Assembly (NCBI RefSeq): GCF_051652165.1
Contig: NZ_JBOFTR010000002.1
Span: 157,063 to 221,062 of the forward strand
Source: Plesiomonas sp051652165
GTDB taxonomy: Bacteria; Pseudomonadota; Gammaproteobacteria; Enterobacterales; CAMTGL01
Length of the DNA: 64,000 nucleotides
Reading direction: 5' to 3'
Shown: piece after piece, positions 54,427-63,761 of the stretch
How positions within the stretch are numbered: the first letter of the stretch is position 1
Layout of the letters: each line of letters opens with the position of its first letter
Notes under the pieces: model-generated
The model's input: only the letters and a program-made list of their open reading frames with translations
What the model was told of the DNA's origin: nothing
Databases searched by the model: none
Translations under genes and position numbers: made by a program

Positions 54427-55227
54427 TTAGCTCAAGAAGAGTTTACGCAGATAGTGTGCGACAGCCTCAGTACTGTTTTCACCGATCACTTCGCACTCAG
54501 GCAGGGTATCTTTCAGACGTTGATGTGCATTTTGCATAACACAGCCTTTGCCGACCATACTCAGCATTTCAACATCATTCATACCATCACCAAATGCGAT
54601 ACACTCTTGCAGTGTCAACCCTTTGAGCGGCAAAATTTGTTCTAGCGCATGGCCTTTTGACACACCACCGGCCATCACTTCTAAACATTCAGGCAGTGAA
54701 AAACTCACATTAACCTGATCACCAAAGCGAGCATTGATGGCCTCTTCCAATGCCACCAGAAGTTCATGATTGCCTAAATAGAACACTTTGGCGATATCGT
54801 TATGGTTTTCAACCATGGCCATATCGACAATGCGACAGCAAAAACCGGTCTCTTCGTGAAATTTGGCTAACCACTCTGCATCACGATCAATGCACCAGTT
54901 ATCACCTTGATAGATATTGGTCATAATATCTGGGTGATTATGTGACAGTAGCATCAGATCGCGGGCAATATCAGCAGGCAAATCATGTTTGAAGATCAGC
55001 TCTCCGGCGGTGTTGTGTACTCGCGCACCGTTCGAGGTGACCATATAAGCGTCGATACCCAGATTATCGCGGATACGTGCTACATCAACATGATGACGGC
55101 CCGTAGCAAAAATAAAACGAACCCCTTTCTCTGTCAGTAGATGTAACGTTTCTGCGGTAAAAGGCGAGACACGATGATCAGGGGTGAGTAACGTTCCATC
55201 CAGATCTGAGGCGACAACACGATACAT
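54427..55227 (-). CDS. yigL: HAD-family sugar phosphatase YigL
   Basis: Cof-type HAD phosphatase; E. coli YigL dephosphorylates pyridoxal phosphate and phosphosugars and helps relieve sugar-phosphate stress. Motif I DLDGTLLTPDHRVS, FATGRHHVDV, the type IIB cap, K in GVSKGHALEQ and motif IV AFGDGMNDVEML are intact. The 266 residues equal the E. coli length. It lies 132 bp downstream of pldB on the same strand, as in E. coli. Confidence 0.94.
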   Translation of the reverse strand: MYRVVASDLDGTLLTPDHRVSPFTAETLHLLTEKGVRFIFATGRHHVDVARIRDNLGIDAYMVTSNGARVHNTAGELIFKHDLPADIARDLMLLSHNHPDIMTNIYQGDNWCIDRDAEWLAKFHEETGFCCRIVDMAMVENHNDIAKVFYLGNHELLVALEEAINARFGDQVNVSFSLPECLEVMAGGVSKGHALEQILPLKGLTLQECIAFGDGMNDVEMLSMVGKGCVMQNAHQRLKDTLPECEVIGENSTEAVAHYLRKLFLS

Positions 55228-55359
55228 AGTGACATACTCTGGTAACCGAAAAAGTGAGATCTACAGTATACCCGCTCAGGTGAGGCTGTCTGTTGATATG
55301 ACAAATTCTCACTCGATAGGGTGATCGACCTCACTAAACTTATCGGCTAAGTCGCGCAC

Positions 55360-56601
55360 TTAATGGACAGCAGAGTACAAGTTAAAAAAGTTTAGCACGT
55401 ACTGCAGTGCTTGTTTTCGCATTGCGTCTTGTTCAAATAACAGCTCATGATGTGCCCCTTGAATAGTGATTGGCGAACCGTTGGCACAAGGGTGGTTAGC
55501 TTGTTGCATCACTTCGCAGAATGCACGGTGAGTCTGATTATCGACTACGGTATCATCACCACCTTGCAGCAACAGCAGCGGTGTGGTAATCGCCCCTGCT
55601 TGTACAATGGCCTGTTCTGCACCTTGCACACTTTCACCGATCCAATGCAGCGTGGGGCCACCAAGTTGTACTTGCGGATGTGCCGCATACAACTCACGAA
55701 ACCACTGGTAACGTGCTTGGCTATGGGTCAGATCATTTCCAGCAAATGGCGTTGCTTGATAAGGGCCGGTACTCGGCGCATAACCTTGATCATAACGGGT
55801 AAATAATTTGGCAACCGTGGTCAGGGTTTTGACTTGCCACATCGGCATAGGGAATACAATACCGTGCATTGGGGCTGAAAGGGCTGCGGCAGTAAAATCG
55901 TGTGGATAGCGTGCTAGATACAGGCTTGAAATAGCCCCGCCCATGGAGTGTGCCAGCAGATAACGGTGCTGATAAGGTTTGCCACGAGCTTGCTCTGCCT
56001 GTGTGATGAGCTGATCACGCACTGTTTTCATATCACTGACATAATCACTAAAGTGCTGAACATAGCCTTTTTGCGGGTCTGGCAACAACCGCCCAGATAG
56101 CCCTTGTCCGCGATGATCAAACAAAAATACATCATAGCCTTGCAAGAACAGATCGTAGGCAAGCTCTTGATACTTTAGGTATGTCTCTAGGCGGCCATTA
56201 ACAATCAAAATGGCGTTATCATGGTCAGGCGCGGTAAAGCTCATCGAACTCAAACGAATGTTATCTTTTCCCACGATAGATGATGTTACCCCTTGTTGCC
56301 AAAACGGGGCAACACGCTGCTGCATGAAGGCTTGATAATCAGCCTCACGGGTGAGCAAATCAGCCGGTAAACGGCTAACAGCAGAGGGTTTAGAGCCGGT
56401 TTGGTACTGCATTGCTGAGGTGGGTGTGGTTTTATCATGGTGTATTTCAGTGTGATCATTGGCGCTATTGGCCTGTGCAGAAGAACTCATCATCAATAAC
56501 CATAAGCTAAAAAAAAGAGGGCGTGCAAATCTTGCCGTATTTTCGGATTGACAGCACGTTTTTGGGTTGTCATTTATTATCGCCATGTTCGCGTGGCTCA
56601 T
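55360..56601 (-). CDS. pldB: Lysophospholipase L2 with an apparent signal peptide
   Basis: Alpha/beta hydrolase acting on lysophospholipids. NAILIVNGRLETYLKYQELAYDL, FDHRGQGLSGR, the nucleophile elbow HSMGGAISSLYL, LLLQGGDDTVVDN (catalytic Asp) and GAHHELLFE (catalytic His) make a complete triad. The N-terminus differs from E. coli PldB (340 residues): it adds about 70 residues including a hydrophobic stretch PLFFSLWLLMMSSSAQAN that looks like a Sec signal ending in an AQA cleavage site. Start is uncertain: ATG 56601 or 56586, both with weak ribosome binding sites. A TTG at 56703 would overlap the upstream gene. Confidence 0.88.
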   Translation of the reverse strand: MSHANMAIINDNPKTCCQSENTARFARPLFFSLWLLMMSSSAQANSANDHTEIHHDKTTPTSAMQYQTGSKPSAVSRLPADLLTREADYQAFMQQRVAPFWQQGVTSSIVGKDNIRLSSMSFTAPDHDNAILIVNGRLETYLKYQELAYDLFLQGYDVFLFDHRGQGLSGRLLPDPQKGYVQHFSDYVSDMKTVRDQLITQAEQARGKPYQHRYLLAHSMGGAISSLYLARYPHDFTAAALSAPMHGIVFPMPMWQVKTLTTVAKLFTRYDQGYAPSTGPYQATPFAGNDLTHSQARYQWFRELYAAHPQVQLGGPTLHWIGESVQGAEQAIVQAGAITTPLLLLQGGDDTVVDNQTHRAFCEVMQQANHPCANGSPITIQGAHHELLFEQDAMRKQALQYVLNFFNLYSAVH

Positions 56602-56671
56602 CTCTACGTGTTGTTTTGTCTGCTGTTGGCAGAGAAAAGAGAGTATTTTTTTCTGTAAGATGATGCCCTGA

Positions 56672-57244
56672 TCAACGCTGAATACGCAATGAAGATGATG
56701 CAAGATTTGATTGCAATGTCATACTGGCTTGATTAGCACTGGCTAATAAATCACGCAGTTTCATGGCATCTGGCAACTTGGTATTCGTTAGCCAACCAGC
56801 ATTGCCACGTAAAATAAGTTGGATACGCGGAGCATCTAATGTGCCGTTTGCTTCACCGTTGGCATGAACACTGATCTCATCATACACACAGGTGGCTGAT
56901 GCGACTTTACAGTGTGTCAGGCGAATACGATTATCGACACTCGATGGTTCAATTGCACTCACCTGATAGAGCTGATCATCAATGACAATAGAGACTTGCT
57001 GAAACGGGTAGTTCTCTTGTTGCCAGTGATCTTGCTCTTCGAGAGTTTCAAAACTTGCTGTATTTTGATCATAAAATAGCGTAGCACTAAATGCACTACC
57101 GCGCGCATGACCAAAAAAAGGGGTGGCGAGCGTCCCTTTAAAATCAAGGCTTGCAGCAAAAACAGGCGTAAACCCGTTTAGGCTGAAAAGCATCAGAGCG
57201 ATAACGGCAGGTTGCCACGGTATTTGCATGGGTTGCTTTCTCAT
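56672..57244 (-). CDS. Unknown secreted protein upstream of pldB
   Basis: I do not recognise the family. The 190-residue product has a Sec signal (PAVIALMLFSLNGFTPVFA) and a beta-rich mature part (SLDFKGTLATPFFGHARGSAFSATLFYD, VSIVIDDQLYQVSAIE) with one Cys pair candidate (THCKVASATCVYDE). The C-terminal region is Ser/Ala/Leu-rich. It is transcribed with pldB, ending about 70 bp before the ATG chosen there. The genomic association with an exported lysophospholipase suggests an envelope role; no more can be said. Start ATG 57244; an ATG five codons later is an alternative. Confidence 0.65.
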   Translation of the reverse strand: MRKQPMQIPWQPAVIALMLFSLNGFTPVFAASLDFKGTLATPFFGHARGSAFSATLFYDQNTASFETLEEQDHWQQENYPFQQVSIVIDDQLYQVSAIEPSSVDNRIRLTHCKVASATCVYDEISVHANGEANGTLDAPRIQLILRGNAGWLTNTKLPDAMKLRDLLASANQASMTLQSNLASSSLRIQR

Positions 57245-57565
57245 TGTTCAGAGTCAGAGGCGGGGTGATGCGGTGGTTATCTGGTCTCTTTTTTTCAGGC
57301 TATCTTGTATGATTACGGTTAGATTAACCCTATTTAGCCATTATGATGCTCACCCTTTTTACCAGTGTAACAAAGCCATTGGATATGCACTGAGGAAACC
57401 GCCCGTAACGTTAGCTTGCTCTCAAATTGCGAATGTTAATAAAATGTTTTCAAACATTGTGGCGGGAACCATCGATTTTTTGCTCAATGCGTAGCACATC
57501 GTCAGAGGATATGGCTAAGGCATCACTTCATATTGCTCAGTTATCACTTAAAAAATTATGGTCAT

Positions 57566-57606
57566 CACCCAGTACAGCGTTATTGAGTGTGGCGCTATAC
57601 TGGGTG
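57566..57606 (-). terminator. Terminator of asd
   Basis: Fourteen-base arms CACCCAGTACAGCG / CGCTATACTGGGTG (one mismatch) with a 13-base loop. On the minus strand a TTTTTT run follows about 9 bases later. The rest of the 416-bp gap (57245-57660) shows no supported gene. A + strand open frame at 57427-57675 crosses the hairpin and lacks a ribosome binding site. Confidence 0.6.
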
Positions 57607-57660
57607 TGCGGTTTTTGGCGCAACCAACAAAATCCCACATGGATATTGTGTTGTAAGAGA

Positions 57661-58773
57661 TTAAGTGCGCAGTAAAACGTGTAGCATACGGCGCAGTGGT
57701 TCTGCTGCACCCCACAATAGCTGATCACCGACCGTAAAGGCCGACACATATTCTGGCCCCATATTCAGTTTGCGCAGGCGACCAACCGGTACAGACAGTG
57801 TGCCAGTAACGCGCGCGGGGGTAAGCTCCTGCATGGTGATCTCACGCTGATTGGGGATCACGCTGACCCAATCATTATGGGTCGCCAGCATCTGCTCAAT
57901 ACTCTCAATACTGACATCTTGTTTTAACTTCAGGGTGAATGCCTGACTGTGGCAACGCAGTGCACCAATACGCACACATAGGCCATCAATCGGAATCGGC
58001 TTGCCATCAATACCCAGAATTTTATTGGTTTCCGCCTGACCTTTCCACTCTTCACGGCTTTGACCGTTATCGAGCTGCTTGTCAATCCACGGGATCAAGC
58101 TGCCAGCCAGCGGTGCACCGAAATTATCCACCGGCAGTGTGCCACTGCGGGTTTTTGCCGTGACTTTACGCTCAATCTCTAAAATTGCCGATGCCGGATC
58201 GGTTAACTCTGCGGCTACCTCATGCTGCAACATTCCCATCTGTGTCAGCAGCTCACGCATATGGCGTGCCCCGCCACCAGAGGCGGCCTGATAGGTGGCT
58301 GCTGAGACCCACTCGACCAGATTATTGGCAAACAACCCCCCGATTGCCATCAACATCAAGCTAACGGTGCAGTTTCCCCCAACAAATGTTTTCACACCAC
58401 TATCAAGGCCTTGATGAATAACATGCTGGTTGACCGGGTCAAGAATGATAATCGCATCATCATTCATTCGCAGTGTTGAGGCAGCATCAATCCAGTAACC
58501 TTGCCAGCCGCTTGCACGCAGTGCAGGGTAGATCTCACTGGTGTAATCGCCACCTTGACAGGTAATAATAATATCCAATGCGTTGAGTGCATCGATATCA
58601 TACGCATCTTGCAACAGGCCGCTTTTCCCTGCGACAACGGGTGCAGCTTGACCTGCTTGTGATGTAGTAAAAAAGAGTGGATTAATGTGAGCAAAATCAT
58701 GCTCTTCTTGCATACGCTGCATCAGCACAGAGCCCACCATGCCACGCCATCCAACAAGCCCTACATTTTTCAT
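57661..58773 (-). CDS. asd: Aspartate-semialdehyde dehydrogenase
   Basis: Converts aspartyl phosphate to aspartate semialdehyde, the branch point to lysine/diaminopimelate, threonine and methionine. VGLVGWRGMVGSVLMQRM is the NADP site, FVGGNCTVSLMLMAIGG carries the catalytic Cys, and AASGGGARHMRELL and RIGALRCHSQAFTLKL complete the family. The ATG at 58773 is preceded in frame by a GTG. The 370 residues match Gram-negative Asd (367). Monocistronic, with its own terminator. Confidence 0.97.
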   Translation of the reverse strand: MKNVGLVGWRGMVGSVLMQRMQEEHDFAHINPLFFTTSQAGQAAPVVAGKSGLLQDAYDIDALNALDIIITCQGGDYTSEIYPALRASGWQGYWIDAASTLRMNDDAIIILDPVNQHVIHQGLDSGVKTFVGGNCTVSLMLMAIGGLFANNLVEWVSAATYQAASGGGARHMRELLTQMGMLQHEVAAELTDPASAILEIERKVTAKTRSGTLPVDNFGAPLAGSLIPWIDKQLDNGQSREEWKGQAETNKILGIDGKPIPIDGLCVRIGALRCHSQAFTLKLKQDVSIESIEQMLATHNDWVSVIPNQREITMQELTPARVTGTLSVPVGRLRKLNMGPEYVSAFTVGDQLLWGAAEPLRRMLHVLLRT

Positions 58774-59148
58774 CACGCGTTCATCCTAAGCTGAGTGAGT
58801 GAAATTTTGAGTGTAAACCTTACGTATTATTATGGATGTACCTTTTGCACACCTGAATACAAGAGGTAGATATACCCTCAAATGAAGAAAATCCCAATGA
58901 GAAAATCAACATAAACCCGTATGTCAGTGATGGGCCACAATGGGCCTTTTTGTCAGCACAACGGGTTAATTATGCTTAATCTGCTACATCTCACCTTACT
59001 GATTGAGCGCGCAGGCGCAAGCCCCGAACAGTGGATTTTATACGCTTCAATAAATAATACAGAAAAATAGCAATCGCCTTAGTTTTTCTGACTGTTTTAC
59101 TTGCATTATTAACCATAAAAAACTGTCTTACGGCGATGCATCGCCAGC
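58774..59148. other. Intergenic region between asd and rsmD
   Basis: About 375 bp. The asd promoter must lie here on the minus strand, but I cannot choose one. A GGCC...GGCC short stem at 58931-58946 with TTTTT on the plus strand is too weak to call. I see no lysine riboswitch core. Confidence 0.45.
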
Positions 59149-59817
59149 TCAATCAGCATGTTGTGTATGATTAGCCGGTATATTTTCTTCTTTTATTTCA
59201 TTGTCATTGTCGGTATCAGTATCGCTCTCATCACCGTGGCGAATATATAAACGGTATGCCACTTGTCCGGCGATTTTCTCGCGGTGCAATTGCCAGCAAG
59301 CAGGAACGGCCAGATGGCCAGCATCAACTTCAGCTTCTACATAAATATATGCGCCTGCGGCAAGCCAGTGGTTATTCTCAAGATATTGGCAGCAGGTGGT
59401 TAGCATATCGCGCCGGAATGGGGGGTCAATAAACACCACATCAAAAGGTTTTCCATTTTTATTCAGATAGTTAAGCGTATCTGTGTGGATAACCTCAGCG
59501 TGAGTACTGCCCAACTCACGGATATTTTTTTGCAGGGTCTCTGCCACGTGGCGTTCAAACTCAAGTAACACAACATGGTCAGCATAGCGTGATAGTGCCT
59601 CTAGCCCAAGTGCCCCACTACCGGCAAAACAGTCTAAACAGCGTGCACCGTGCAGCACAGGGGCAAGCCAGTTAAACAGCGTTTCACGCACCCGATCAGT
59701 CGTTGGGCGTAAACCGGGGCTGTCGGGAACAGGCAATTTGCGTCCACGCCACTGGCCACTGATAATTCGGATTTGACCGAAAGATTTTTTTGTCATACTC
59801 GGAGATCGTTTAGCCAT
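59149..59817 (-). CDS. rsmD: 16S rRNA m2G966 methyltransferase RsmD
   Basis: SAM-dependent methyltransferase modifying G966 of 16S rRNA. IRIISGQWRGRKLPVPDSPG and LRPTTDRVRETLFNWLAP are the N-terminal rRNA-binding signature. CLDCFAGSGALGLEALSRYA is the SAM site, and VVFIDPPFRRDM the catalytic DPPF motif. Two ATGs are possible (59817 and 59796); neither has a strong ribosome binding site. The C-terminal 20 residues are acidic (DESDTDTDNDNEI). Divergent from ftsY, 83 bp apart, as in E. coli. Confidence 0.95.
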   Translation of the reverse strand: MAKRSPSMTKKSFGQIRIISGQWRGRKLPVPDSPGLRPTTDRVRETLFNWLAPVLHGARCLDCFAGSGALGLEALSRYADHVVLLEFERHVAETLQKNIRELGSTHAEVIHTDTLNYLNKNGKPFDVVFIDPPFRRDMLTTCCQYLENNHWLAAGAYIYVEAEVDAGHLAVPACWQLHREKIAGQVAYRLYIRHGDESDTDTDNDNEIKEENIPANHTQHAD

Positions 59818-59900
59818 ACAATTTTTCGACCGCAAGGAAAGTGGTAAACTATACAGTTCATTAAAGATGATATTCTAATTGCGCAGGGTCGTATTGCGAA

Positions 59901-61799
59901 ATGACTAAAGAAAAGAAACGTGGATTTTGGTCTTGGTTGGGGTTAGGGCGTAAAGAGGCCGAGCCTGAGTTACCGGCTGAACAGGCCAACGAACCTGAGG
60001 TTGATACTCACCACACTGAGACTCATACGGATATCACACCTGTTGTTGATGCTATCCCCCTCTCGACAGATGAGCTTGCCGATACGCCTCATCGCCCTGT
60101 GTCAGAACCGGTTACTGAGCCTCAGGCTGAACCTGTAATAGCGGTTGCTGAAACTGAAGTTGTTGCACACAGCGTTGAACCTACTGTTGAACCTGTGCTC
60201 GCGCCCACAGCAGAGTTAGAGCCAACAGCAGAGCCAGAACATGTGCAGGATAGCGAGCCTGTTACTGAGCCTCAGGCCGAACCGGCAATAGCCATTGCTG
60301 ACGCTGAAGTTGTTGCACACAGTATTGAACCTATTGTTGAACTTGTGCCCGTGCCCACAACAGAGCCAGAGCCAACAGCAGAGCCAGAACCAACAGCAGA
60401 GCCAGAACATGTGCAGGATAGCGAGCCTGTTGTCGAGCTTCAGGCCGAACCTGCAATAGCAGTTGCTGAAGTTAAAGTTGTTGCACACAGTGTTGAACCT
60501 ATTGTTGAACCTATTGTTGAACCTATTGTTGAACTTGTGCCCGTGCCCACAACAGAGCCAGAGCCAACAGCAGAGCCAGAGCATGTGCAGGATAGCGAGC
60601 CTGTTGCCGAGCTTCCGGTTGAACCTGCAATAGCGGTTGCTGAAACTGAAGTTGTTGCACACAGCGTTGAACCTGTGCTCGCACCCACAGCAGAGCCAGA
60701 GCCAACAGCAGAGCCAGAGCATGTGCAAGAAATCGAGCACACTATCGAACCCCACGCGCAGCACGTGGTCGAAGAGAGCATTGAGAACATAGATATTGTC
60801 CTTGCAGAGGCTTGCAACGAAGATGAGGAGAATATCGGTAATGATGAAATTCAACCTGAAGTACAAGAGCGCCCAACCAAAGAGGGCTTCTTTGCTCGCT
60901 TAAAGCGCAGCTTGCTAAAAACCAAACAGAATATCGGAACCGGATTTTTTAGCCTGTTCCGCGGTAAAAAAATTGATGATGAGCTGTTTGAAGAGCTAGA
61001 AGAGCAACTGCTGATTGCGGATGTTGGCGTTAACACAACCCGTAAAATTATCGATAAACTCACTCAACATGCCAGCCGTAAACAACTGCGTGATGCAGAA
61101 GCTCTGTATGGTCTTCTAAAAGAGGAGATGGCTGAGATCCTCACACCAGTTGAAGCACCACTGAGTGTTGAGGGGCAAAACCCGTATGTTATTTTAATGG
61201 TAGGTGTTAACGGCGTAGGCAAAACCACAACTATCGGGAAACTGGCCCGCCAGTTCCAAGCCGAAGGCAAAAGTGTCATGTTGGCAGCAGGTGATACCTT
61301 CCGTGCTGCTGCCGTTGAACAACTGCAAGTGTGGGGGCAGCGCAACAAGATCCCGGTGATTGCCCAGCATACCGGTGCAGATTCTGCCTCGGTGATTTAT
61401 GACGCGATTCAGGCTGCCAAAGCGCGCAAGGTAGATATTTTAATTGCTGATACCGCAGGGCGCTTGCAGAACAAGAGCCATCTAATGGAAGAGCTAAAGA
61501 AAATCGTACGGGTGATGAAGAAAAGTGATGAAAACGCCCCGCACGAAATCATGCTGACACTCGATGCCAGTACAGGTCAGAACGCCATCAGTCAGGCTAA
61601 ACTGTTTCAAGAAGCCGTTGGGCTAACCGGTATTACCCTGACCAAACTTGACGGTACGGCTAAGGGGGGGGTGATCTTCGCCATTGCGGATCAGTTTAGC
61701 ATTCCGATTCGTTATATCGGTGTCGGAGAGGGGATTGACGATTTACGCCCATTCCATGCCAAAGACTTTATTGAGGCACTTTTTGCCCGTGAGGAGTAA
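59901..61799 (+). CDS. ftsY: Signal recognition particle receptor FtsY
   Basis: SRP receptor GTPase delivering ribosomes to the Sec translocon. A short basic start (TKEKKRGFWSWLGLGRK) that binds membrane is followed by an exceptionally long acidic A domain (about 20-320). The NG domain comes next: KRSLLKTKQNIG, FEELEEQLLIADVG, G1 GVNGVGKTTTIGKLA, GDTFRAAAVEQL, G3 DTAGRLQNKSHLMEEL, G4 TKLDGTAKGG. At 632 residues it is well above E. coli FtsY (497), and the excess is the repeat array in the A domain. First gene of ftsYEX; ftsE starts three bases after the stop. Confidence 0.97.
   Translation: MTKEKKRGFWSWLGLGRKEAEPELPAEQANEPEVDTHHTETHTDITPVVDAIPLSTDELADTPHRPVSEPVTEPQAEPVIAVAETEVVAHSVEPTVEPVLAPTAELEPTAEPEHVQDSEPVTEPQAEPAIAIADAEVVAHSIEPIVELVPVPTTEPEPTAEPEPTAEPEHVQDSEPVVELQAEPAIAVAEVKVVAHSVEPIVEPIVEPIVELVPVPTTEPEPTAEPEHVQDSEPVAELPVEPAIAVAETEVVAHSVEPVLAPTAEPEPTAEPEHVQEIEHTIEPHAQHVVEESIENIDIVLAEACNEDEENIGNDEIQPEVQERPTKEGFFARLKRSLLKTKQNIGTGFFSLFRGKKIDDELFEELEEQLLIADVGVNTTRKIIDKLTQHASRKQLRDAEALYGLLKEEMAEILTPVEAPLSVEGQNPYVILMVGVNGVGKTTTIGKLARQFQAEGKSVMLAAGDTFRAAAVEQLQVWGQRNKIPVIAQHTGADSASVIYDAIQAAKARKVDILIADTAGRLQNKSHLMEELKKIVRVMKKSDENAPHEIMLTLDASTGQNAISQAKLFQEAVGLTGITLTKLDGTAKGGVIFAIADQFSIPIRYIGVGEGIDDLRPFHAKDFIEALFAREE
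60102..60731 (+). repeat. Tandem repeats inside ftsY
   Basis: Four head-to-tail units of about 46-58 codons each (residues 68-277), each running from SEPV through AEPAIAVAE...VVAHSVEP to PTAEPEHVQD/E. Nested shorter expansions occur: EPTAEP doubled in unit 2, and EPIV tripled in unit 3. The DNA repeats are nearly identical over long blocks, which suggests recent duplication by slippage or recombination. All units stay in frame. Confidence 0.9.
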
Positions 61800-61802
61800 A
61801 AA

Positions 61803-62480
61803 ATGATCCGTTTCCAGCAGGTCAGCAAAGCCTATCTGGGTGGTCGACAGGCATTACAGGGTGTCTCTTTCCACCTACGTGCCGGCGAAATGGCCTTTCT
61901 TACCGGCCACTCAGGGGCAGGGAAAAGCACATTATTAAAGCTGATCTGCGGGATAGAGCGGCCAAGTGATGGCCAGATTTGGTTTGACGGGCACGATATA
62001 TCACGGTTGAAAACCCGTGAAGTGCCATTTTTACGCCGACATATCGGGATGATTTTCCAAGATCATCGCTTATTGATGGATCGTACAGTATATGAAAATG
62101 TGGCATTGCCGCTGGTGATCACCGGCAACACAGCCGATGACATCAAGCGCCGCGTCAGTGCAGCACTGGATAAGGTTGGGTTGTTAGATAAAGCCCGCTG
62201 CCTACCGGTTCAGCTTTCCGGTGGTGAGCAACAACGGGTAGGCATTGCGCGTGCAGTAGTGAATAAACCCGCACTGCTGTTGGCCGATGAGCCAACCGGT
62301 AATCTGGATGATGCGTTGTCAGGCAGTATTTTACATCTGTTTGAAGAGTTTAACCGTGTCGGGGTCACGGTATTGATGGCCACGCACGACACCCAACTGA
62401 TTGCCAGTCAGCCATACCCTGTCTTGACCCTTGAACAAGGGCGGATCAGCACTAACAGGAAGGAGTCTGACCGTGGCTAA
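61803..62480 (+). CDS. ftsE: Cell division ATP-binding protein FtsE
   Basis: ABC ATPase of FtsEX, which recruits divisome parts and activates EnvC. Walker A GHSGAGKSTLLKLI, Q-loop FQDHRLL, signature LSGGEQQRVGIARAVV, Walker B LLLADEPTGNLD and H-loop MATHD are intact. The 225 residues match the family (E. coli 222). Three bases separate it from ftsY, and ftsX begins within its last codons. Confidence 0.97.
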   Translation: MIRFQQVSKAYLGGRQALQGVSFHLRAGEMAFLTGHSGAGKSTLLKLICGIERPSDGQIWFDGHDISRLKTREVPFLRRHIGMIFQDHRLLMDRTVYENVALPLVITGNTADDIKRRVSAALDKVGLLDKARCLPVQLSGGEQQRVGIARAVVNKPALLLADEPTGNLDDALSGSILHLFEEFNRVGVTVLMATHDTQLIASQPYPVLTLEQGRISTNRKESDRG

Positions 62481-63444
62481 AAGTGTCAGTAAAAAGAGCC
62501 AACCAGAGAAATTGCGCCCAACCCGCGCGCGTGGTGGGTTACGCGAACAGTGGCGGCATGCATGGCACAATTGCCTACAAGATATTCTGTTGCAACCCAT
62601 CGCAACACTGCTGACCGTTGTGGTTATTGCCATTGCATTGACCCTGCCAGGGGTGTGTTATTTAGGGTGGAAGAACGCCTCGTTAGCGGCTGACCAGTGG
62701 TATCCTGAGCCAGAAATTACAGTGTATCTGCAAAAATCACTGAGCGACTCACAAGCAAAAACACTGGCTGACTCGATTCGTGCGATTCCCGGTGCAAGTG
62801 AGTTAACCTATCTTTCACGTGCTGAAAGTTTAAATGAGTTTCGCCAGTGGTCAGGCTTTAATGATGCATTAGACATGCTCAAAGATAACCCGTTACCTGC
62901 AGTGATCATTGTTCGCCCACAAGGTGAGTTTTCACACGGTACAGCATTGGCTGGTTTACGCGATGTGCTGGCTGCCGAAAAAGGGGTTAGCGAGGCAAAA
63001 CTGGATAACACGTGGCTCGATAGGCTCACTGCATTAACTGAACTGGTGGCACAAGCGGCCTTGATTTTGGCTACGTTGATGCTGTGCGCCGTATTTTTGA
63101 TTATCGGTAACAGTGTGCGGTTAAACATCTTTAACCGCCGCGACAGCATTGAAGTAATGAAACTGATCGGGGCAACAGATGGCTTTATTCTGCGCCCATT
63201 TTTGTATGGTGGTGCGTTGCTAGGGTTGTCAGGTGGTTTGCTTGCGTGGTTGTTAAATGCAGTGATTACTTGGCGATTACAGATTCAAGTTAACTCAGTT
63301 ATGCAAGTTTTCGGTACACAATTTACACTACAGGGTTTCGGAATAGATGAAGTGCTGATTATGTTGATCGTGTCGACCATGATTGGCTGGAGTGCTGCAT
63401 GGTTAGCCACTGCGCGCCATCTGCGTGATTTTGTGCCCAATTAA
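62473..63444 (+). CDS. ftsX: Cell division protein FtsX
   Basis: Four-helix membrane partner of FtsE; its periplasmic loop contacts EnvC. VVIAIALTLPGVCYL (TM1), the periplasmic region with WYPEPEITVYLQKSL and YLSRAESLNEFRQWSGF, and the C-terminal three-helix FtsX core (NSVRLNIFNRRDSIEVMKLIGATDGFILRPFLYGGALLG) are all present. The start is GTG at 62473, 8 bases inside the ftsE end, with AGGAAGGAG upstream. This gives 323 residues, shorter than E. coli (352) only in the cytoplasmic tail. rpoH, which normally follows, is absent from the next 550 bp. Confidence 0.95.
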   Translation: MAKSVSKKSQPEKLRPTRARGGLREQWRHAWHNCLQDILLQPIATLLTVVVIAIALTLPGVCYLGWKNASLAADQWYPEPEITVYLQKSLSDSQAKTLADSIRAIPGASELTYLSRAESLNEFRQWSGFNDALDMLKDNPLPAVIIVRPQGEFSHGTALAGLRDVLAAEKGVSEAKLDNTWLDRLTALTELVAQAALILATLMLCAVFLIIGNSVRLNIFNRRDSIEVMKLIGATDGFILRPFLYGGALLGLSGGLLAWLLNAVITWRLQIQVNSVMQVFGTQFTLQGFGIDEVLIMLIVSTMIGWSAAWLATARHLRDFVPN

Positions 63445-63761
63445 TATTTATTCACGATGCCATAACACATTGTTCTTTATAAATGGCTGCTTAACCATTG
63501 AGTACACCGGCTAAGTTTGGGTGTATTCCTATAATAAGCGGCATGTTTATCAGAAGAGCAGAGTACTGGGTTAAATGATGAAAAGTGATTACCAAGCTTG
63601 CTCTATTTCGTTGAGCGAGAGCAAGTAAAAGGGTTAACACAGAGTTGTACTGCACCATGGCGTTTGGTGCGTACAATCAAGTGACATTAAGATTAACTCA
63701 CGGTATAAAAAAGGCCAGTCAGTAATAACTGACTGGCCTTTTTAAGTAGATAGCAGATAAA
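63445..63761. other. Gene-free stretch after ftsX
   Basis: About 260 bp before the terminator at 63707. Nothing coding is supported. A + strand promoter for rpoH, expected here in enterics, cannot be followed because no rpoH is present. Confidence 0.5.
63707..63743. terminator. Bidirectional terminator before the window end
   Basis: AAAAAAGGCCAGTCAGT-AATA-ACTGACTGGCCTTTTT, perfect long arms and T-runs on both strands. It closes the outer-membrane gene on the minus strand and anything reading through from ftsX. Confidence 0.9.

Noticed and set aside
57427..57675. 82-codon open frame between asd and the unknown secreted protein
   Set aside because: It runs across the asd terminator hairpin and into asd antisense; no ribosome binding site.
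58774..59148. Lysine riboswitch upstream of asd
   Set aside because: No recognisable aptamer core; only a short GGCC stem.
60216..60866. 216-codon open frame antisense to ftsY, rich in Cys, Leu and Trp
   Set aside because: It is created by the low-complexity ftsY repeats read backwards; repetitive composition and no ribosome binding site.
63491..63676. 61-codon open frame after ftsX on the minus strand
   Set aside because: No ribosome binding site or protein-like features; it lies before a strong terminator in a non-coding gap.
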